Origin: Amycolatopsis circi
GTDB taxonomy: Bacteria > Actinomycetota > Actinomycetes > Mycobacteriales > Pseudonocardiaceae
Reading direction: 5' to 3'
Assembly (NCBI RefSeq): GCF_003385235.1
Contig: NZ_PQIA01000105.1
Span: 1 to 34,198, forward strand
DNA: 34,198 nt
The notes below the pieces were generated by a model. The model had not been told where the DNA came from. It worked only from the letters and a program-made list of their open reading frames with translations, and did no database searches. Shown here one piece after another: positions 8,120 through 15,861 of the stretch (positions are counted from its first letter, which is position 1; each line of letters opens with the position of its first letter). Made by a program: the position numbers and the translations under genes.

Positions 8120-8928
8120 ACTCCCGCTCCCGTGAAGTCTGCCGTGGACACCGGCCACCGCCGATCGGCCAGCACCGGGAACTCCGCCCGCACCGTGTCC
8201 ACAATGGATTGGTCAATTTCGCAGCGCAGCACTTCCTCGCCGCTGCCCGCCTCCGCCAGCACGGCGCCCCACGGATCGACAATCCGGCTGGTACCGGCCA
8301 ACTCGACGCCGCCGTGCTGCGTGCCGGCCGCGTTCACCGCGATCACCACGACCTGCTCTTCCACCGCACGACACGAGGTGAACATCCGCCAGTGCTCGCG
8401 CCGCGCCGCGGGCCACGCCGCCGGAACCACGACCGTCTTCGCGCCGCGGTCCACCAGCCCCCGCCACAGCTCGGGAAACCGCAGGTCGTAACAGGTAGTC
8501 GCCCCGATCGGCCCGAGTTCCGTTTCCGCGACGCTGAGCGAGTCGCCCGGCGTGAGCAATTCCGCCTCGCGCGAGGCATATCCGAAGACGTGCACCTTGC
8601 GATAGGTATGCGCGATCGTGCCGTCCGGCGCGAGCAGCACCGCGGTATTGAACAGCCGGCCGGCCTCGTCGCGCTCGACCAAACTGCCCAAATGCACATA
8701 CGCACCCAAGCTGCGCGCCCACTCGCGCCCCGCCGCGACAGTCGGCCCGTCAAGGGTCTCCGCCTCGTCCGGATACGCGTCGAACGAGAAGTACCCAGCA
8801 GCCCACAACTCCGGCAGCACCACCAGCTCGGCCCCGCGCGCCGACTCCACCAACTGCCCGGCCCGCACCCGGCGGTCCGCGGCAGTCTCGTCCGGCGGGC
8901 TGGCCAGCTGCACCAAGGCGACCTTCAC
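8116..8928 (-). CDS. Carbon-nitrogen hydrolase (nitrilase superfamily amidase)
   Basis: A 270-residue nitrilase-superfamily protein with an intact catalytic triad: Glu40 in VVLPELW, Lys111 in YRKVHVFGY and Cys146 in TTCYDLRFPE. The length and ELWAAGYF motif resemble the omega-amidase/aliphatic amidase branch rather than true nitrilases. The GTG start overlaps the stop of the GntR regulator gene (GTGA), and its own stop overlaps the DUF2848 start (ATGA), so the enzyme is part of one translationally coupled operon. Expected role is hydrolysis of an amide or carbamoyl intermediate to acid plus ammonia in the cytoplasm. Confidence 0.88.
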   Translation of the reverse strand: MKVALVQLASPPDETAADRRVRAGQLVESARGAELVVLPELWAAGYFSFDAYPDEAETLDGPTVAAGREWARSLGAYVHLGSLVERDEAGRLFNTAVLLAPDGTIAHTYRKVHVFGYASREAELLTPGDSLSVAETELGPIGATTCYDLRFPELWRGLVDRGAKTVVVPAAWPAARREHWRMFTSCRAVEEQVVVIAVNAAGTQHGGVELAGTSRIVDPWGAVLAEAGSGEEVLRCEIDQSIVDTVRAEFPVLADRRWPVSTADFTGAGV

Positions 8929-9584
8929 AGCCGCTCCCCGACCCGCAACGCCGTCATCGTGCTGGACAAGTGCTTCGCCAGCGCTTCTCCGGCCGCGGCA
9001 GGCTCGCCGCCGCGCAACGCCTCGGCGATCGCCGCGTGCTCGGCCAGCACCGTCCCGGCTCGGGTTTCGCTGCCCGCGACCGCACGCAGCCCCATCCGGA
9101 CCTGCCGGTCCCGCAACGATTCGTAGAACTCGGCCAGCACCGGATTCCCGGCGCGCCGCACGATCGCCCGATGGAACGCGCGGTCGAACTCGATGAACCG
9201 GACCGGCTCGTCGACCACTTCGCGCTGCTTCGCGAGAACGTCGTCCAGCTCGGCGAGGAAGGCTTCGTCGACACGCTCGGCGAGCTTGCGGACGCACCAG
9301 TCCTCGACCAGCTCGCGCGCCTCCATCACCGCCCGCACCTCCGCGTCGGAGATCGGCGGCACGAACGCGCCCTTCTTCGGCACGATCTCGAGGAACCCCT
9401 CGGCCTCGAGCCGCAACAGAGCCTCCCGCACCGGCGTCCGGGACGTCCCGGCCGCCTCGGCGACCTCCGATTCGGTGAGGAAGGTCCCGCCGTCGCGCGG
9501 CAGTTCGGCGATGCGCTGCTTGAGGAACCGATAGGTGACGTCCTGCGCGGACCCGGCCCGCCCAGCCTGTCGTACACTGCTCAT
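8925..9584 (-). CDS. GntR-family transcriptional regulator with FCD domain, first gene of the HpaB-type operon
   Basis: A 219-residue GntR/FadR-type regulator. The winged helix-turn-helix (about residues 15-75) contains LTESEVAEAAGTSRTPVREALLRL, then FLEIVPKKGAFV. The C-terminal FCD domain (about 85-215) has the metal/ligand residues in EFDRAFHRAIVRRAGNPVL and a late AEHAAIAEAL. ATG 9584 was chosen because the conserved part begins soon after; an in-frame ATG 24 bases upstream is an alternative. A perfect 12-bp palindrome ends seven bases before the start, so the gene is likely autoregulated together with the enzymes downstream. The effector is unknown. Confidence 0.88.
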   Translation of the reverse strand: MSSVRQAGRAGSAQDVTYRFLKQRIAELPRDGGTFLTESEVAEAAGTSRTPVREALLRLEAEGFLEIVPKKGAFVPPISDAEVRAVMEARELVEDWCVRKLAERVDEAFLAELDDVLAKQREVVDEPVRFIEFDRAFHRAIVRRAGNPVLAEFYESLRDRQVRMGLRAVAGSETRAGTVLAEHAAIAEALRGGEPAAAGEALAKHLSSTMTALRVGERL

Positions 9585-9590
9585 GGACAA

Positions 9591-9602
9591 GATGTATACA
9601 TC
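9591..9602. promoter_or_regulatory. GntR-type operator palindrome GATGTATACATC
   Basis: A perfect 12-bp palindrome directly upstream of the GntR/FCD start. TGTATACA-type cores are established binding sites of FCD-class GntR regulators. Position immediately before the first gene predicts autoregulation of the whole operon by blocking initiation. Confidence 0.65.
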
Positions 9603-10203
9603 ACGCATGGCAGGCGGGCAAGAGGTGTTTGCCGAGGTTGAGCGGCCGTGACTGGCGGTGACGTCACCGGGGTGAGGCTGGTCGGCGGGGGTGCGCGGGG
9701 ACTCTTGGGCCGGGCGAGGAGGTCGGGGCAGCCGAGTCGGTGCTTCTCGTCTGGGGCCGCGCACCGGTGTGCGCTAGGTACGCGGTGCCGGAGGAGTCTG
9801 CCGCGAATTGCCTAAGCCGCTGGGCCATGGAGTCGCGATCGGAGATTCACCGGCCGCGCAGAACGAGCCGAGACCTCCGCGCGGTCGGCAGCCTGCGAGT
9901 CACACGACCACAGATTCCCGGGCAGCGCAAACCCGGCTCGGCCTCCGCGCCATCCACCGGCCGACGAGCTTCGAGGGCACCACTCCGGCACCACCGCCCA
10001 AAACCCGCCCACCGACACCAAGGACCGCACCACCACCGAAGACGCCTCCGCACGGCCACACCTCCCCGACCGTTCACCGTCAGCGGTCTGCCAGCACCCG
10101 GTCACCTCGACCTCACCTCCTACCCGAAAAGTGCCTCCTTGGCACCAAGATCACCACCGCTTACGGTCGGGAACCACCGCAAAAGCCACTGGGGAGTTGT
10201 CCG
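9603..10203. other. Intergenic region of about 600 bp without a recognisable gene
   Basis: Between the divergent GntR-led operon and the amidohydrolase. Frames open across parts of it give proline/arginine/histidine-rich translations with no domain and no consistent codon bias, so I call none. The right part (about 9990-10130) is unusually C-rich on the plus strand. A GGGGAG ribosome site sits at its right end (10190-10195). It should hold promoters for both sides, but no convincing -35/-10 pair was found. Confidence 0.5.
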
Positions 10204-11424
10204 TTGAATCGTTTTGTCATCACCGGCGCACGCGTCTTCGACGGCGAAAACTCGCTGGGCGTCGTGGACGTCGAGGTCGCCGACGGCAGGATCGCCAGCG
10301 TCGGAGGCAGCCGTCCGGCCGGGGTCGATCTCGTCGACGGATCCGGGGCCACTCTGTTGCCCGGCCTCATCGACGCGCACACGCACACCGACGCGGAATC
10401 GCTCCGGCAGGCGCTGACGTTCGGGGTCACCACGGAATTCGACATGCTCTCGATGCCGGAGCAAATGATTCCGTTGCGCCGCAGGGCAGCCACGTCGAAC
10501 GACCTCGCCGACGTGCGTTCTCCGTCCATCGGGCTCACTCCAGCGGGCGGGCATCCGCATCAGCTGCGGAAGGGCGAAGGCGACCCGCAATGGCCGACGG
10601 CTAACCGGCCGGAGGAAGTCGCGGCGTTTGTCGAGGGCAGGATCGCGGAGGGGGCCGACTATCTCAAGGTGCTGGTGGAGGACGGTCAGCTGTTCGGCAG
10701 CGACGCTCTGCCCCGGCTCTCCCCCGAATTGGTCGAGGCGACGGTCCGGGAGAGTCACCGGCGCGGGAAAATGGTGTTGGCGCACGCGATGACCGTCGAG
10801 ACGGTGGAACAAGTTGTCGACGCGGGAGTCGACGGGCTCACTCATCTCTTCGCTGATCGGCCGCACACCGCGGAGTTGATCGAGAAAATCGCTGCCGCCA
10901 ACACCTTCGTGATCCCCACCTTGACGGTGCTCGCGTCGATCACTGGCGAGCCCGTCGGTCGCCAACTGGCCGAGGATTGGCGCGTCTATCCGAAACTGAC
11001 GCCGGAATGGCGGGAGAATCTGTCCGGCATGATGGCCACCAGTTCCCGCGAAAAGTTCGGCTACGCGTTGGAGACGCTCAGGGCGCTCAAGGAAGCCGGG
11101 GTCGACCTCCTGGTGGGCACGGACGCGGCGCATCTGGGCGCACCGGGGATGGCCCACGGTGCCAGCCTCCACGGCGAACTGAAGCTCCTGACACAGGCGG
11201 GATTCACTCCCACGGAAGCTCTGCGAGCAGCGACCTCCGTCCCGGCTCAGCGATTCGGGCTGACCGACCGAGGCCGCATCCGACCGGGTCTCCGGGCAGA
11301 TCTCCTGATGAGCACGGGAGACCCGACGGTCAGCATCGGCGACACTCTCTCGATCCGGCACGTCTGGCGCAACGGAACTTACTGTGCCGCGGCAGCGATC
11401 AACGCCTCCAAGCCGGAAGCCTGA
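10204..11424 (+). CDS. Metal-dependent amidohydrolase family protein
   Basis: A 406-residue amidohydrolase-superfamily enzyme (imidazolonepropionase/Xaa-Pro dipeptidase-like branch). Visible metal and catalytic residues are HTH at 59-61 (LPGLIDAHTHTD), Lys155 in ADYLKVLVEDG (a candidate carboxylated lysine), His194 in VLAHAM, His214 in GLTHLF and Asp307 in VGTDAAH. An N-terminal beta-sandwich strand (ITGARVFDG) and C-terminal GRIRPGLRADLL are standard. The TTG start at 10204 follows a GGGGAG site; upstream extensions of the frame do not resemble protein. Substrate unknown; peptides, lactams, cyclic amides and organophosphates are all used by this group. It is convergent with, and overlaps by 46 bp, the GH76 gene. 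Confidence 0.86.
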   Translation: MNRFVITGARVFDGENSLGVVDVEVADGRIASVGGSRPAGVDLVDGSGATLLPGLIDAHTHTDAESLRQALTFGVTTEFDMLSMPEQMIPLRRRAATSNDLADVRSPSIGLTPAGGHPHQLRKGEGDPQWPTANRPEEVAAFVEGRIAEGADYLKVLVEDGQLFGSDALPRLSPELVEATVRESHRRGKMVLAHAMTVETVEQVVDAGVDGLTHLFADRPHTAELIEKIAAANTFVIPTLTVLASITGEPVGRQLAEDWRVYPKLTPEWRENLSGMMATSSREKFGYALETLRALKEAGVDLLVGTDAAHLGAPGMAHGASLHGELKLLTQAGFTPTEALRAATSVPAQRFGLTDRGRIRPGLRADLLMSTGDPTVSIGDTLSIRHVWRNGTYCAAAAINASKPEA

Positions 11425-13157
11425 GTCCGCCAATCCACCGCGTTCGACGCACCGCCAGCCCATCGCTCGCCAAGGCGGTTCAGCGAGTCGCGATCCCGCA
11501 GCCACACCGAATCCGCTTGCTGCTGCACGAAATCCCGGTACTTTGGGTCCCCAGTAGCGGAAGCGAGATCGCCGAAGTACCGCATGAAGATGCCTTTGAA
11601 CTGTTTCTGATTGTCATCGCACGAGCCGCTGTCACACGATTCGACCAGCACCCCGCCCGAAGTGAGGCCGTTCATCGCGGCATCCGCCAGCCGCCGGGCA
11701 GCATCCACATAGGACTGGTCGCCGGTCGCCCGCCAAAGCTCGGTGAAGCCGCCGATGGCCAGGCCCTGGTTGTAGGTCCAGACGGTTTGGCCGTTGTTCG
11801 CACAGCCGGAGGTGAGGCCGTCGTTGACGAGGCCGGTCGAGTTGATCAGGCCGCTCCGCAGGTACCACTCCCCTGCCTCACGAGCGCGGGCCAGCCATTC
11901 GGTGTCGCCGTCGAGGCGGCGGTGCAAGGCAGCGGCGAGGCGAAGGTAGAGACCGCTGGTGACGGCGTTCTTGTACGTCCGTTCGCGATCCCACCACACT
12001 CCCCCGCCGCAGGTGCCGGTGTCCCAGAAACCGTGCACATAGTCGGCGATTTTCGTCGCTTCGGCGAGATATCGGGCATCGTGGGTACGGTCGTACGCCG
12101 CGAGCCATGCCAGGCCCCACCACGCGGTGTCGTCGATCGCGCGGCTGATGAAGTCGCCGTCGATCGGGTCGGAACTGCGCGCTCCGGCGGGGAACGCGGA
12201 CCGGTTCACGTCGAATACCCGCGACAGGACCGGATCCAGGCCGGAGAATCCGGAATCCGCCAGTGCGGTCACCGCGACCGCCGAGTTCCACCAGCTCGAC
12301 GGCCACCAGGCGCGGTAAACGTCCTGCGACCACAGCAAAGCATCGACACCCGCGGCGACCCGCGACTGAGCGGGACGCGCCCAGGCGGTGCAAGCGCCCT
12401 CCTGGTGCGAGGCTTCCCGGCCGCACGCCCGAACGGCACCGCCGTTCATCCGTCCGCGTGGATCTCGAGCGGCGAAGGTCGCGGTCTGTGTCGTGGTCGC
12501 ACCGAAGGGGACACTCGTGCGGCCGAGCGACGAACCGTCCGGCCAGGTCGCGCCTGCGTCCCACGACCGGTCCAGCCAGATTTCGTCGCCGGGGCCGCCG
12601 GAATCGATGCTGGCCCAGGACATGCCGCGGTCGTCGAAGTGCAGGCGGACGGAACGGCCGAAGATCGTCGCGGCCGCGACCGGCTGGCTGTCGCCGGTGC
12701 CAGGCGCGGAACCGTCGCAGGCGGCATCGCAGACGGTCGGGTAAATCCAGGCTGTGCAGGCGACGGCCTGGGCGTCTCCGCAGGCCCGGACCAGGCCGCG
12801 GCGGTGGCCGACCGGGTCGGTGAGGTTGTACATGAGCGTGCGAGTGCCGGTCCACGTGTCCGGAATGCTCGCTTTGCCCAGCAGGCCGTCCCAGGTACTG
12901 CCGCCGTCCCAGGACCGGTCGAGCCACACCGCGTCGCCGGTGCGGCCGTTGTCGATGCTGGCCCAGGCCATGCCGTCCTGATCGGAGACGTGCAGGCGCA
13001 GCACCCGGCCGTTGATGTCCTTGTCCGGCAAGGGAAAGCTCTCCTGCGCGGCCTGCGACGGATCGAGCGGGTCGCAGGAAAGCGCACAGACGGCAGCGGC
13101 CGCGCGCGGGACGGTCAACGAGGCGAACACGAGCAGCACTACGAGCACGGTCCGCAT
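11379..13157 (-). CDS. Secreted glycoside hydrolase family 76 protein (alpha-1,6-mannanase-like) with duplicated N-terminal module
   Basis: A 592-residue protein with a Sec signal peptide (MRTVLVVLLVFASLTVPRAAA). Residues about 50-140 and 166-262 are two copies of one module, each with WASID, a GD-(A/E)-(V/I)-WLDRSWD-(G/A)-G-(S/A)-TW core and an ACTAW end. The catalytic part (about 265-592) has ISRAIDDTAWWGLAWLAAYD with the Asp342-Asp343 pair typical of GH76 alpha-1,6-mannanases, and later alpha-barrel repeats including GGVWWDRERTYKNAVTSGLY and WTYNQGL. It likely hydrolyses exogenous yeast or actinobacterial mannan; the repeats may bind carbohydrate or the cell wall. It stands alone on the minus strand with its 3' end overlapping the convergent amidohydrolase gene. 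Confidence 0.88.
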   Translation of the reverse strand: MRTVLVVLLVFASLTVPRAAAAVCALSCDPLDPSQAAQESFPLPDKDINGRVLRLHVSDQDGMAWASIDNGRTGDAVWLDRSWDGGSTWDGLLGKASIPDTWTGTRTLMYNLTDPVGHRRGLVRACGDAQAVACTAWIYPTVCDAACDGSAPGTGDSQPVAAATIFGRSVRLHFDDRGMSWASIDSGGPGDEIWLDRSWDAGATWPDGSSLGRTSVPFGATTTQTATFAARDPRGRMNGGAVRACGREASHQEGACTAWARPAQSRVAAGVDALLWSQDVYRAWWPSSWWNSAVAVTALADSGFSGLDPVLSRVFDVNRSAFPAGARSSDPIDGDFISRAIDDTAWWGLAWLAAYDRTHDARYLAEATKIADYVHGFWDTGTCGGGVWWDRERTYKNAVTSGLYLRLAAALHRRLDGDTEWLARAREAGEWYLRSGLINSTGLVNDGLTSGCANNGQTVWTYNQGLAIGGFTELWRATGDQSYVDAARRLADAAMNGLTSGGVLVESCDSGSCDDNQKQFKGIFMRYFGDLASATGDPKYRDFVQQQADSVWLRDRDSLNRLGERWAGGASNAVDWRTQASGLEALIAAAAQ

Positions 13158-13203
13158 GGACTCGTCCCCTCGCCTGGGTGAATTTCCGCCCAGGATAGGA
13201 ACT

Positions 13204-13231
13204 CGCGCGGGCGCCGGTGAAGGCCCGCGCG
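13204..13231 (-). terminator. GC-rich hairpin downstream of the small membrane-protein gene
   Basis: Arms CGCGCGGGC (13204-13212) and GCCCGCGCG (13223-13231) pair perfectly around a 10-nt loop. The hairpin lies downstream of the 63-residue gene on the minus strand and upstream of the GH76 start, so it can end transcription from the ESX-associated cluster. There is no T-tract. Confidence 0.5.
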
Positions 13232-13268
13232 CGGTTCTGTCCCGTTCCGGACAGCCGGGTTAACCCGA

Positions 13269-13460
13269 TCAGCCGCCGCTGCTCTGGCGCCGTCCGACCG
13301 AACGGCCGATGAAGTACCCGAGGATGAGCCCGACGATCAGGCCGATCGCGACGAAGAAGATGATCGTGGCGGCCGCGATCTTGCCGACTGTGCCGAGGAA
13401 TCCCTTGGCCTCGAGATCGGTCGCGATCGCCACGGACTGGGTCAGTGCGTAGTGGGTCAT
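13269..13460 (-). CDS. Small single-pass membrane protein, unknown function
   Basis: A 63-residue protein: a short soluble N-terminus (MTHYALTQSVAIATDLEAKG), one long hydrophobic helix (about residues 28-52, AAATIIFFVAIGLIVGLILGY) containing glycine zipper-like spacing, then a basic IGRSVGRRQSSGG tail that predicts a cytoplasmic C-terminus. GGGAGG lies unusually close to the ATG, so the start could instead be a GTG a few codons in. It follows the ESX-associated genes by 122 bp and may or may not belong to that unit. I do not recognise a family. Confidence 0.6.
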   Translation of the reverse strand: MTHYALTQSVAIATDLEAKGFLGTVGKIAAATIIFFVAIGLIVGLILGYFIGRSVGRRQSSGG

Positions 13461-13582
13461 GCCTCCCAGGATGGCATCGGCCGGGGACAGGCGCTCGGGG
13501 ACTCACCGAGGCGGGTCGCGGCGGCCGCCGCGGTGCGCTGCTGTCGGGCGGGCGAGCGCCTCGGCCGCCCCGCACGCGATAC

Positions 13583-14425
13583 TCAGTCCTTGACCGGCTT
13601 GAGCACGAACCCTTCGTCGTCTTGGCCGTCCGGAGCCGGACGCCGCGTGGCCGGTTCAGAACCGCGCGGCGCGTCGTGGTCGGGCTTCGGAGCCGCGGGC
13701 GGCTCCGTCTCCGGCTCTTCGCCCAGCGCCAACGCGTCTTCGACAGCCGCCGCGACCGCCGGGACGCATCCCGCGCGGACGGCCCGCAGGCCCTGGTGCA
13801 ATGCCCGCGTGCCGGCCTCGGCGCTGAGCCGCGAGATCTCCGCGGCCAGCGCGTCCGGGCCCAGTTCGAGCGCGGACTCGCCGATGTCCAGATGCACGAG
13901 CATGCCGTGCAGGTTCACCGTGACGCTCAGCCCCTCGCCGCCGGCTGTCGCGCGGATGGCGGCCAGGCCCTCGGACAGACCCAGCCGCTCTGGGATCTCC
14001 TCGGCGATCTCGATCAGCTCGTCGATCCCCCGCTCGTCCCCGCCAGGCTCTCGGGGCTCGTCCGGCGTGCGGGACTCGCGGGGAGCCCCGGACTCGTCCC
14101 CGCCAGGCTCTCGGGACTCGTCCGATGCCCGGGATTCGTGGGGAGCCCCGGACTCGACCCAGCCGGGCCCCGGGGATTCGTCCGGCGTGCGGGACTCGCG
14201 GGGAGCCCCGGACTCGTCCCCGCCAGGCTCCCGGGACTCGTCCGATGCCCGGGATTCGTGGGGAGCCCCGGGCTCGTCGCTGCCGGGCAGCCCGGCCGGA
14301 ACCTCGTCCGCGCGCCCGCGAGCGACCCGCCCGCTGTCGGCTGTCTCGCCCGCGCCCCACTCCTCGGCGTCCGCGGGCAAACCGTCGCGCTGACCAGCCG
14401 CAATCCCCCGTCGCACCTCCGCCAT
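13583..14425 (-). CDS. YbaB/EbfC-like protein with acidic tandem-repeat N-terminal half
   Basis: A 280-residue protein. Residues 51-130 are four 20-residue repeats, alternating ES/PGAPHESRASDESREPGGD and ESGAPRESRTPDE types: hydrophilic, charged and presumably disordered. Residues about 140-215 resemble the YbaB/EbfC-like fold common in actinobacterial ESX loci (GLSVTVNLHGMLVHLDIG, then LGPDALAAEISRLSAEAG). The C-terminal tail is acidic and proline-rich and ends DDEGFVLKPVKD. The start at 14425 shares a base with the upstream stop (TGATG), which is preferred over an ATG four codons earlier. It follows another YbaB-like gene, so the two may form a heteromer. Its role with secreted WXG-type proteins is unknown. 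Confidence 0.75.
   Translation of the reverse strand: MAEVRRGIAAGQRDGLPADAEEWGAGETADSGRVARGRADEVPAGLPGSDEPGAPHESRASDESREPGGDESGAPRESRTPDESPGPGWVESGAPHESRASDESREPGGDESGAPRESRTPDEPREPGGDERGIDELIEIAEEIPERLGLSEGLAAIRATAGGEGLSVTVNLHGMLVHLDIGESALELGPDALAAEISRLSAEAGTRALHQGLRAVRAGCVPAVAAAVEDALALGEEPETEPPAAPKPDHDAPRGSEPATRRPAPDGQDDEGFVLKPVKD
14036..14275. repeat. Four tandem 60-bp in-frame repeats (two 120-bp pairs)
   Basis: Residues 51-130 of the gene at 13583-14425 are encoded by four consecutive 60-bp units. Units 1 and 3 resemble each other (HESRAS type) and units 2 and 4 resemble each other (RESRTP type), so a 120-bp block was probably duplicated after an initial 60-bp duplication. The copies are nearly identical at DNA level, so the array is recent and should vary in copy number between strains. 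There are no spacers, and it is coding. Confidence 0.85.
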
Positions 14426-14742
14426 CACACCCTCCACGTGTCCGGAGTGGTGTCTTCGGCGCGGTCCGCCAGGTCCGTTTCGGTGCCGAGGCCGAGACTG
14501 CCCAGTTCGGCGCCGCTGAGCCCGCTGGGACCGCCGAGACCGCCCAGTTCGGCTTCCAAGGCGCGGCGGGCGCGTTCGTTGGCCTCGGCGGCGGCCTCGC
14601 GCACCGCGCGCAGGATCGCGTCCGCCAGCCGGGGACCGCCGCCGCGCAGAGCGCCCGCGGTGAGTTCCAGAGTGCGCAGCGCTCCGCCGGGGGCGACCTC
14701 GACCGCCACCCCGCCGTCCCGCGCCGTGCCCGTGATGCTCAC
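14425..14742 (-). CDS. YbaB/EbfC-family small protein of ESX-associated cluster
   Basis: A 105-residue protein. The first half (MSITGTARDGGVAVEVAPGG, then LRTLELTAGALRGGG) has the strand pattern of YbaB/EbfC nucleoid-associated proteins, followed by a long Ala/Glu/Arg helix (about 38-68) that would form the dimer. The tail is glycine-rich and then acidic. The GTG start overlaps the stop of the CHAP-domain gene (GTGA), and its stop overlaps the next start, so the cluster is translationally coupled. YbaB-like genes are frequent beside WXG100 genes in actinomycetes, with unclear function; DNA binding is not guaranteed. Confidence 0.7.
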   Translation of the reverse strand: MSITGTARDGGVAVEVAPGGALRTLELTAGALRGGGPRLADAILRAVREAAAEANERARRALEAELGGLGGPSGLSGAELGSLGLGTETDLADRAEDTTPDTWRV

Positions 14743-15851
14743 TTCGGGTGCACCCCGCCGTAGAACTTGTGCAGATCGCGCGGCAGCGTGTAGGTGAGGC
14801 GCTCGACCTGGTCGTTCGCGTTGCCCTCGATCGTGGTGATCTTGTTGCCCTCGACCTTTTCGATGATCCCGATGTGGTGGCTGTGCCCCCACGACGGGCC
14901 GTCGCCGAACAGGATGGTGTCGCCGGGCCGCGCGTTGTGCGCGAGCGCGGCGCGGTCGTAGGCGAGGTGGTGGCGCTGGCCCCACTTGTAGACGTCGCCG
15001 GTGAAGCCGTACTTCGGGATGTCCACTCCGGCCGAACGCCACATCGACGTCGCGAAGTACGCGCACCACGGCTGTCCGGTCGGGCCCCATTTGTTCCGGT
15101 TGTTCGGCCCCTCGTGGTAGCCGAGGTTGTCTCGCGCGTGGTCGAGGATCTTGTCGGCCTTCTTGCTGTGGCTCGCGTGCGTGCCGCCGTGGTGCTGCTC
15201 GTGCTTTTTGTGCGCTTCGTGCTTCTTGTGCTGCTCGTGCGCGCGGTGGCCCCCGGGTTTCGGCTTGGCGCGGTGCGTCCCGCCCGGGTCGGCCACGCCG
15301 TCGTGGTTCAGGTCCTTCTGCAGCGCGCGCAGCTTCCGGGCCGCCTCTTCCATCTCCGCACGGGCGTTCTTCAGGTGCCCGCCGGATTCCTTCAGGTATT
15401 TGCCCGCCAGATCGGCCACGTCGCCGATCGCCATCAGCAGCGCGGCGGGGCTTCCGTTGCGCGCCAGGACGTATCCCGCGTCGATGATCTTGCGCGCCTT
15501 CGCGACGAACTCGTCGATCAGCTTGCCGGTGGCCTGATGCCGCCCGGCGAGCGCGTCGGTGACCTCGCTGACCACCTTGGCCCCGTGCGTGCTCGCCCGC
15601 GCGGTGACCTTGAGGTCGCGACCGAACTTGCCGGTGTCGTGCTCGAAGGCCGGATTCGCCTCGCTGTGCCAGGTGTTCAGCAGTGCGTGCGCGGCTTTGC
15701 GCTGCGCCTCGTACTGTTCGGTGATCTCGTGCGCGGCCCGCTGCAGCGCCTGCTGCGCGGCCTGCGAGTCCGCGGCCTTGCCCTGGAGCTTGCCGTGGTG
15801 CGTTTTCATCTCGTCCGCGAACAGCGTCGCGACCCCTGCGGTGTCCAGCAC
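14739..15851 (-). CDS. WXG-like helical domain fused to C-terminal CHAP peptidoglycan hydrolase
   Basis: A 370-residue protein without a Sec signal. Residues 1-180 are alpha-helical and resemble WXG100-superfamily/ESX substrates; a TWHSEANPAF segment (60-69) sits at the helix-turn-helix position. A DLNHDGVAD loop (180-188) matches an EF-hand-like calcium site, followed by a His/Lys-rich linker (about 200-230). Residues 235-370 form a CHAP amidase/endopeptidase domain, with Cys263 in QPWCAYFATSMW, His326 in HSHHIGII and Asn344 in IEGNAN. Expected export is through a type VII system, to cut cell-wall peptide stems. It is encoded between an SLT-type hydrolase gene and the YbaB genes, with a 10-bp gap upstream and a GTGA overlap downstream. 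Confidence 0.82.
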   Translation of the reverse strand: MLDTAGVATLFADEMKTHHGKLQGKAADSQAAQQALQRAAHEITEQYEAQRKAAHALLNTWHSEANPAFEHDTGKFGRDLKVTARASTHGAKVVSEVTDALAGRHQATGKLIDEFVAKARKIIDAGYVLARNGSPAALLMAIGDVADLAGKYLKESGGHLKNARAEMEEAARKLRALQKDLNHDGVADPGGTHRAKPKPGGHRAHEQHKKHEAHKKHEQHHGGTHASHSKKADKILDHARDNLGYHEGPNNRNKWGPTGQPWCAYFATSMWRSAGVDIPKYGFTGDVYKWGQRHHLAYDRAALAHNARPGDTILFGDGPSWGHSHHIGIIEKVEGNKITTIEGNANDQVERLTYTLPRDLHKFYGGVHPK

Positions 15852-15861
15852 GGATTCCCCC

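Noticed and set aside
9808..10203. Upstream extension of the amidohydrolase frame
   Set aside because: The extension is Pro/His/Arg-rich low complexity; homology-like sequence begins right after the TTG at 10204, which has its own ribosome site.
10977..13181. A 734-codon plus-strand frame opposite the GH76 gene
   Set aside because: It runs antisense to a protein with clear signal peptide and GH76 motifs; the translation is featureless.
14036..14275. Possible CRISPR-like array
   Set aside because: The repeats are contiguous without spacers, in frame, and encode a periodic 20-residue unit.
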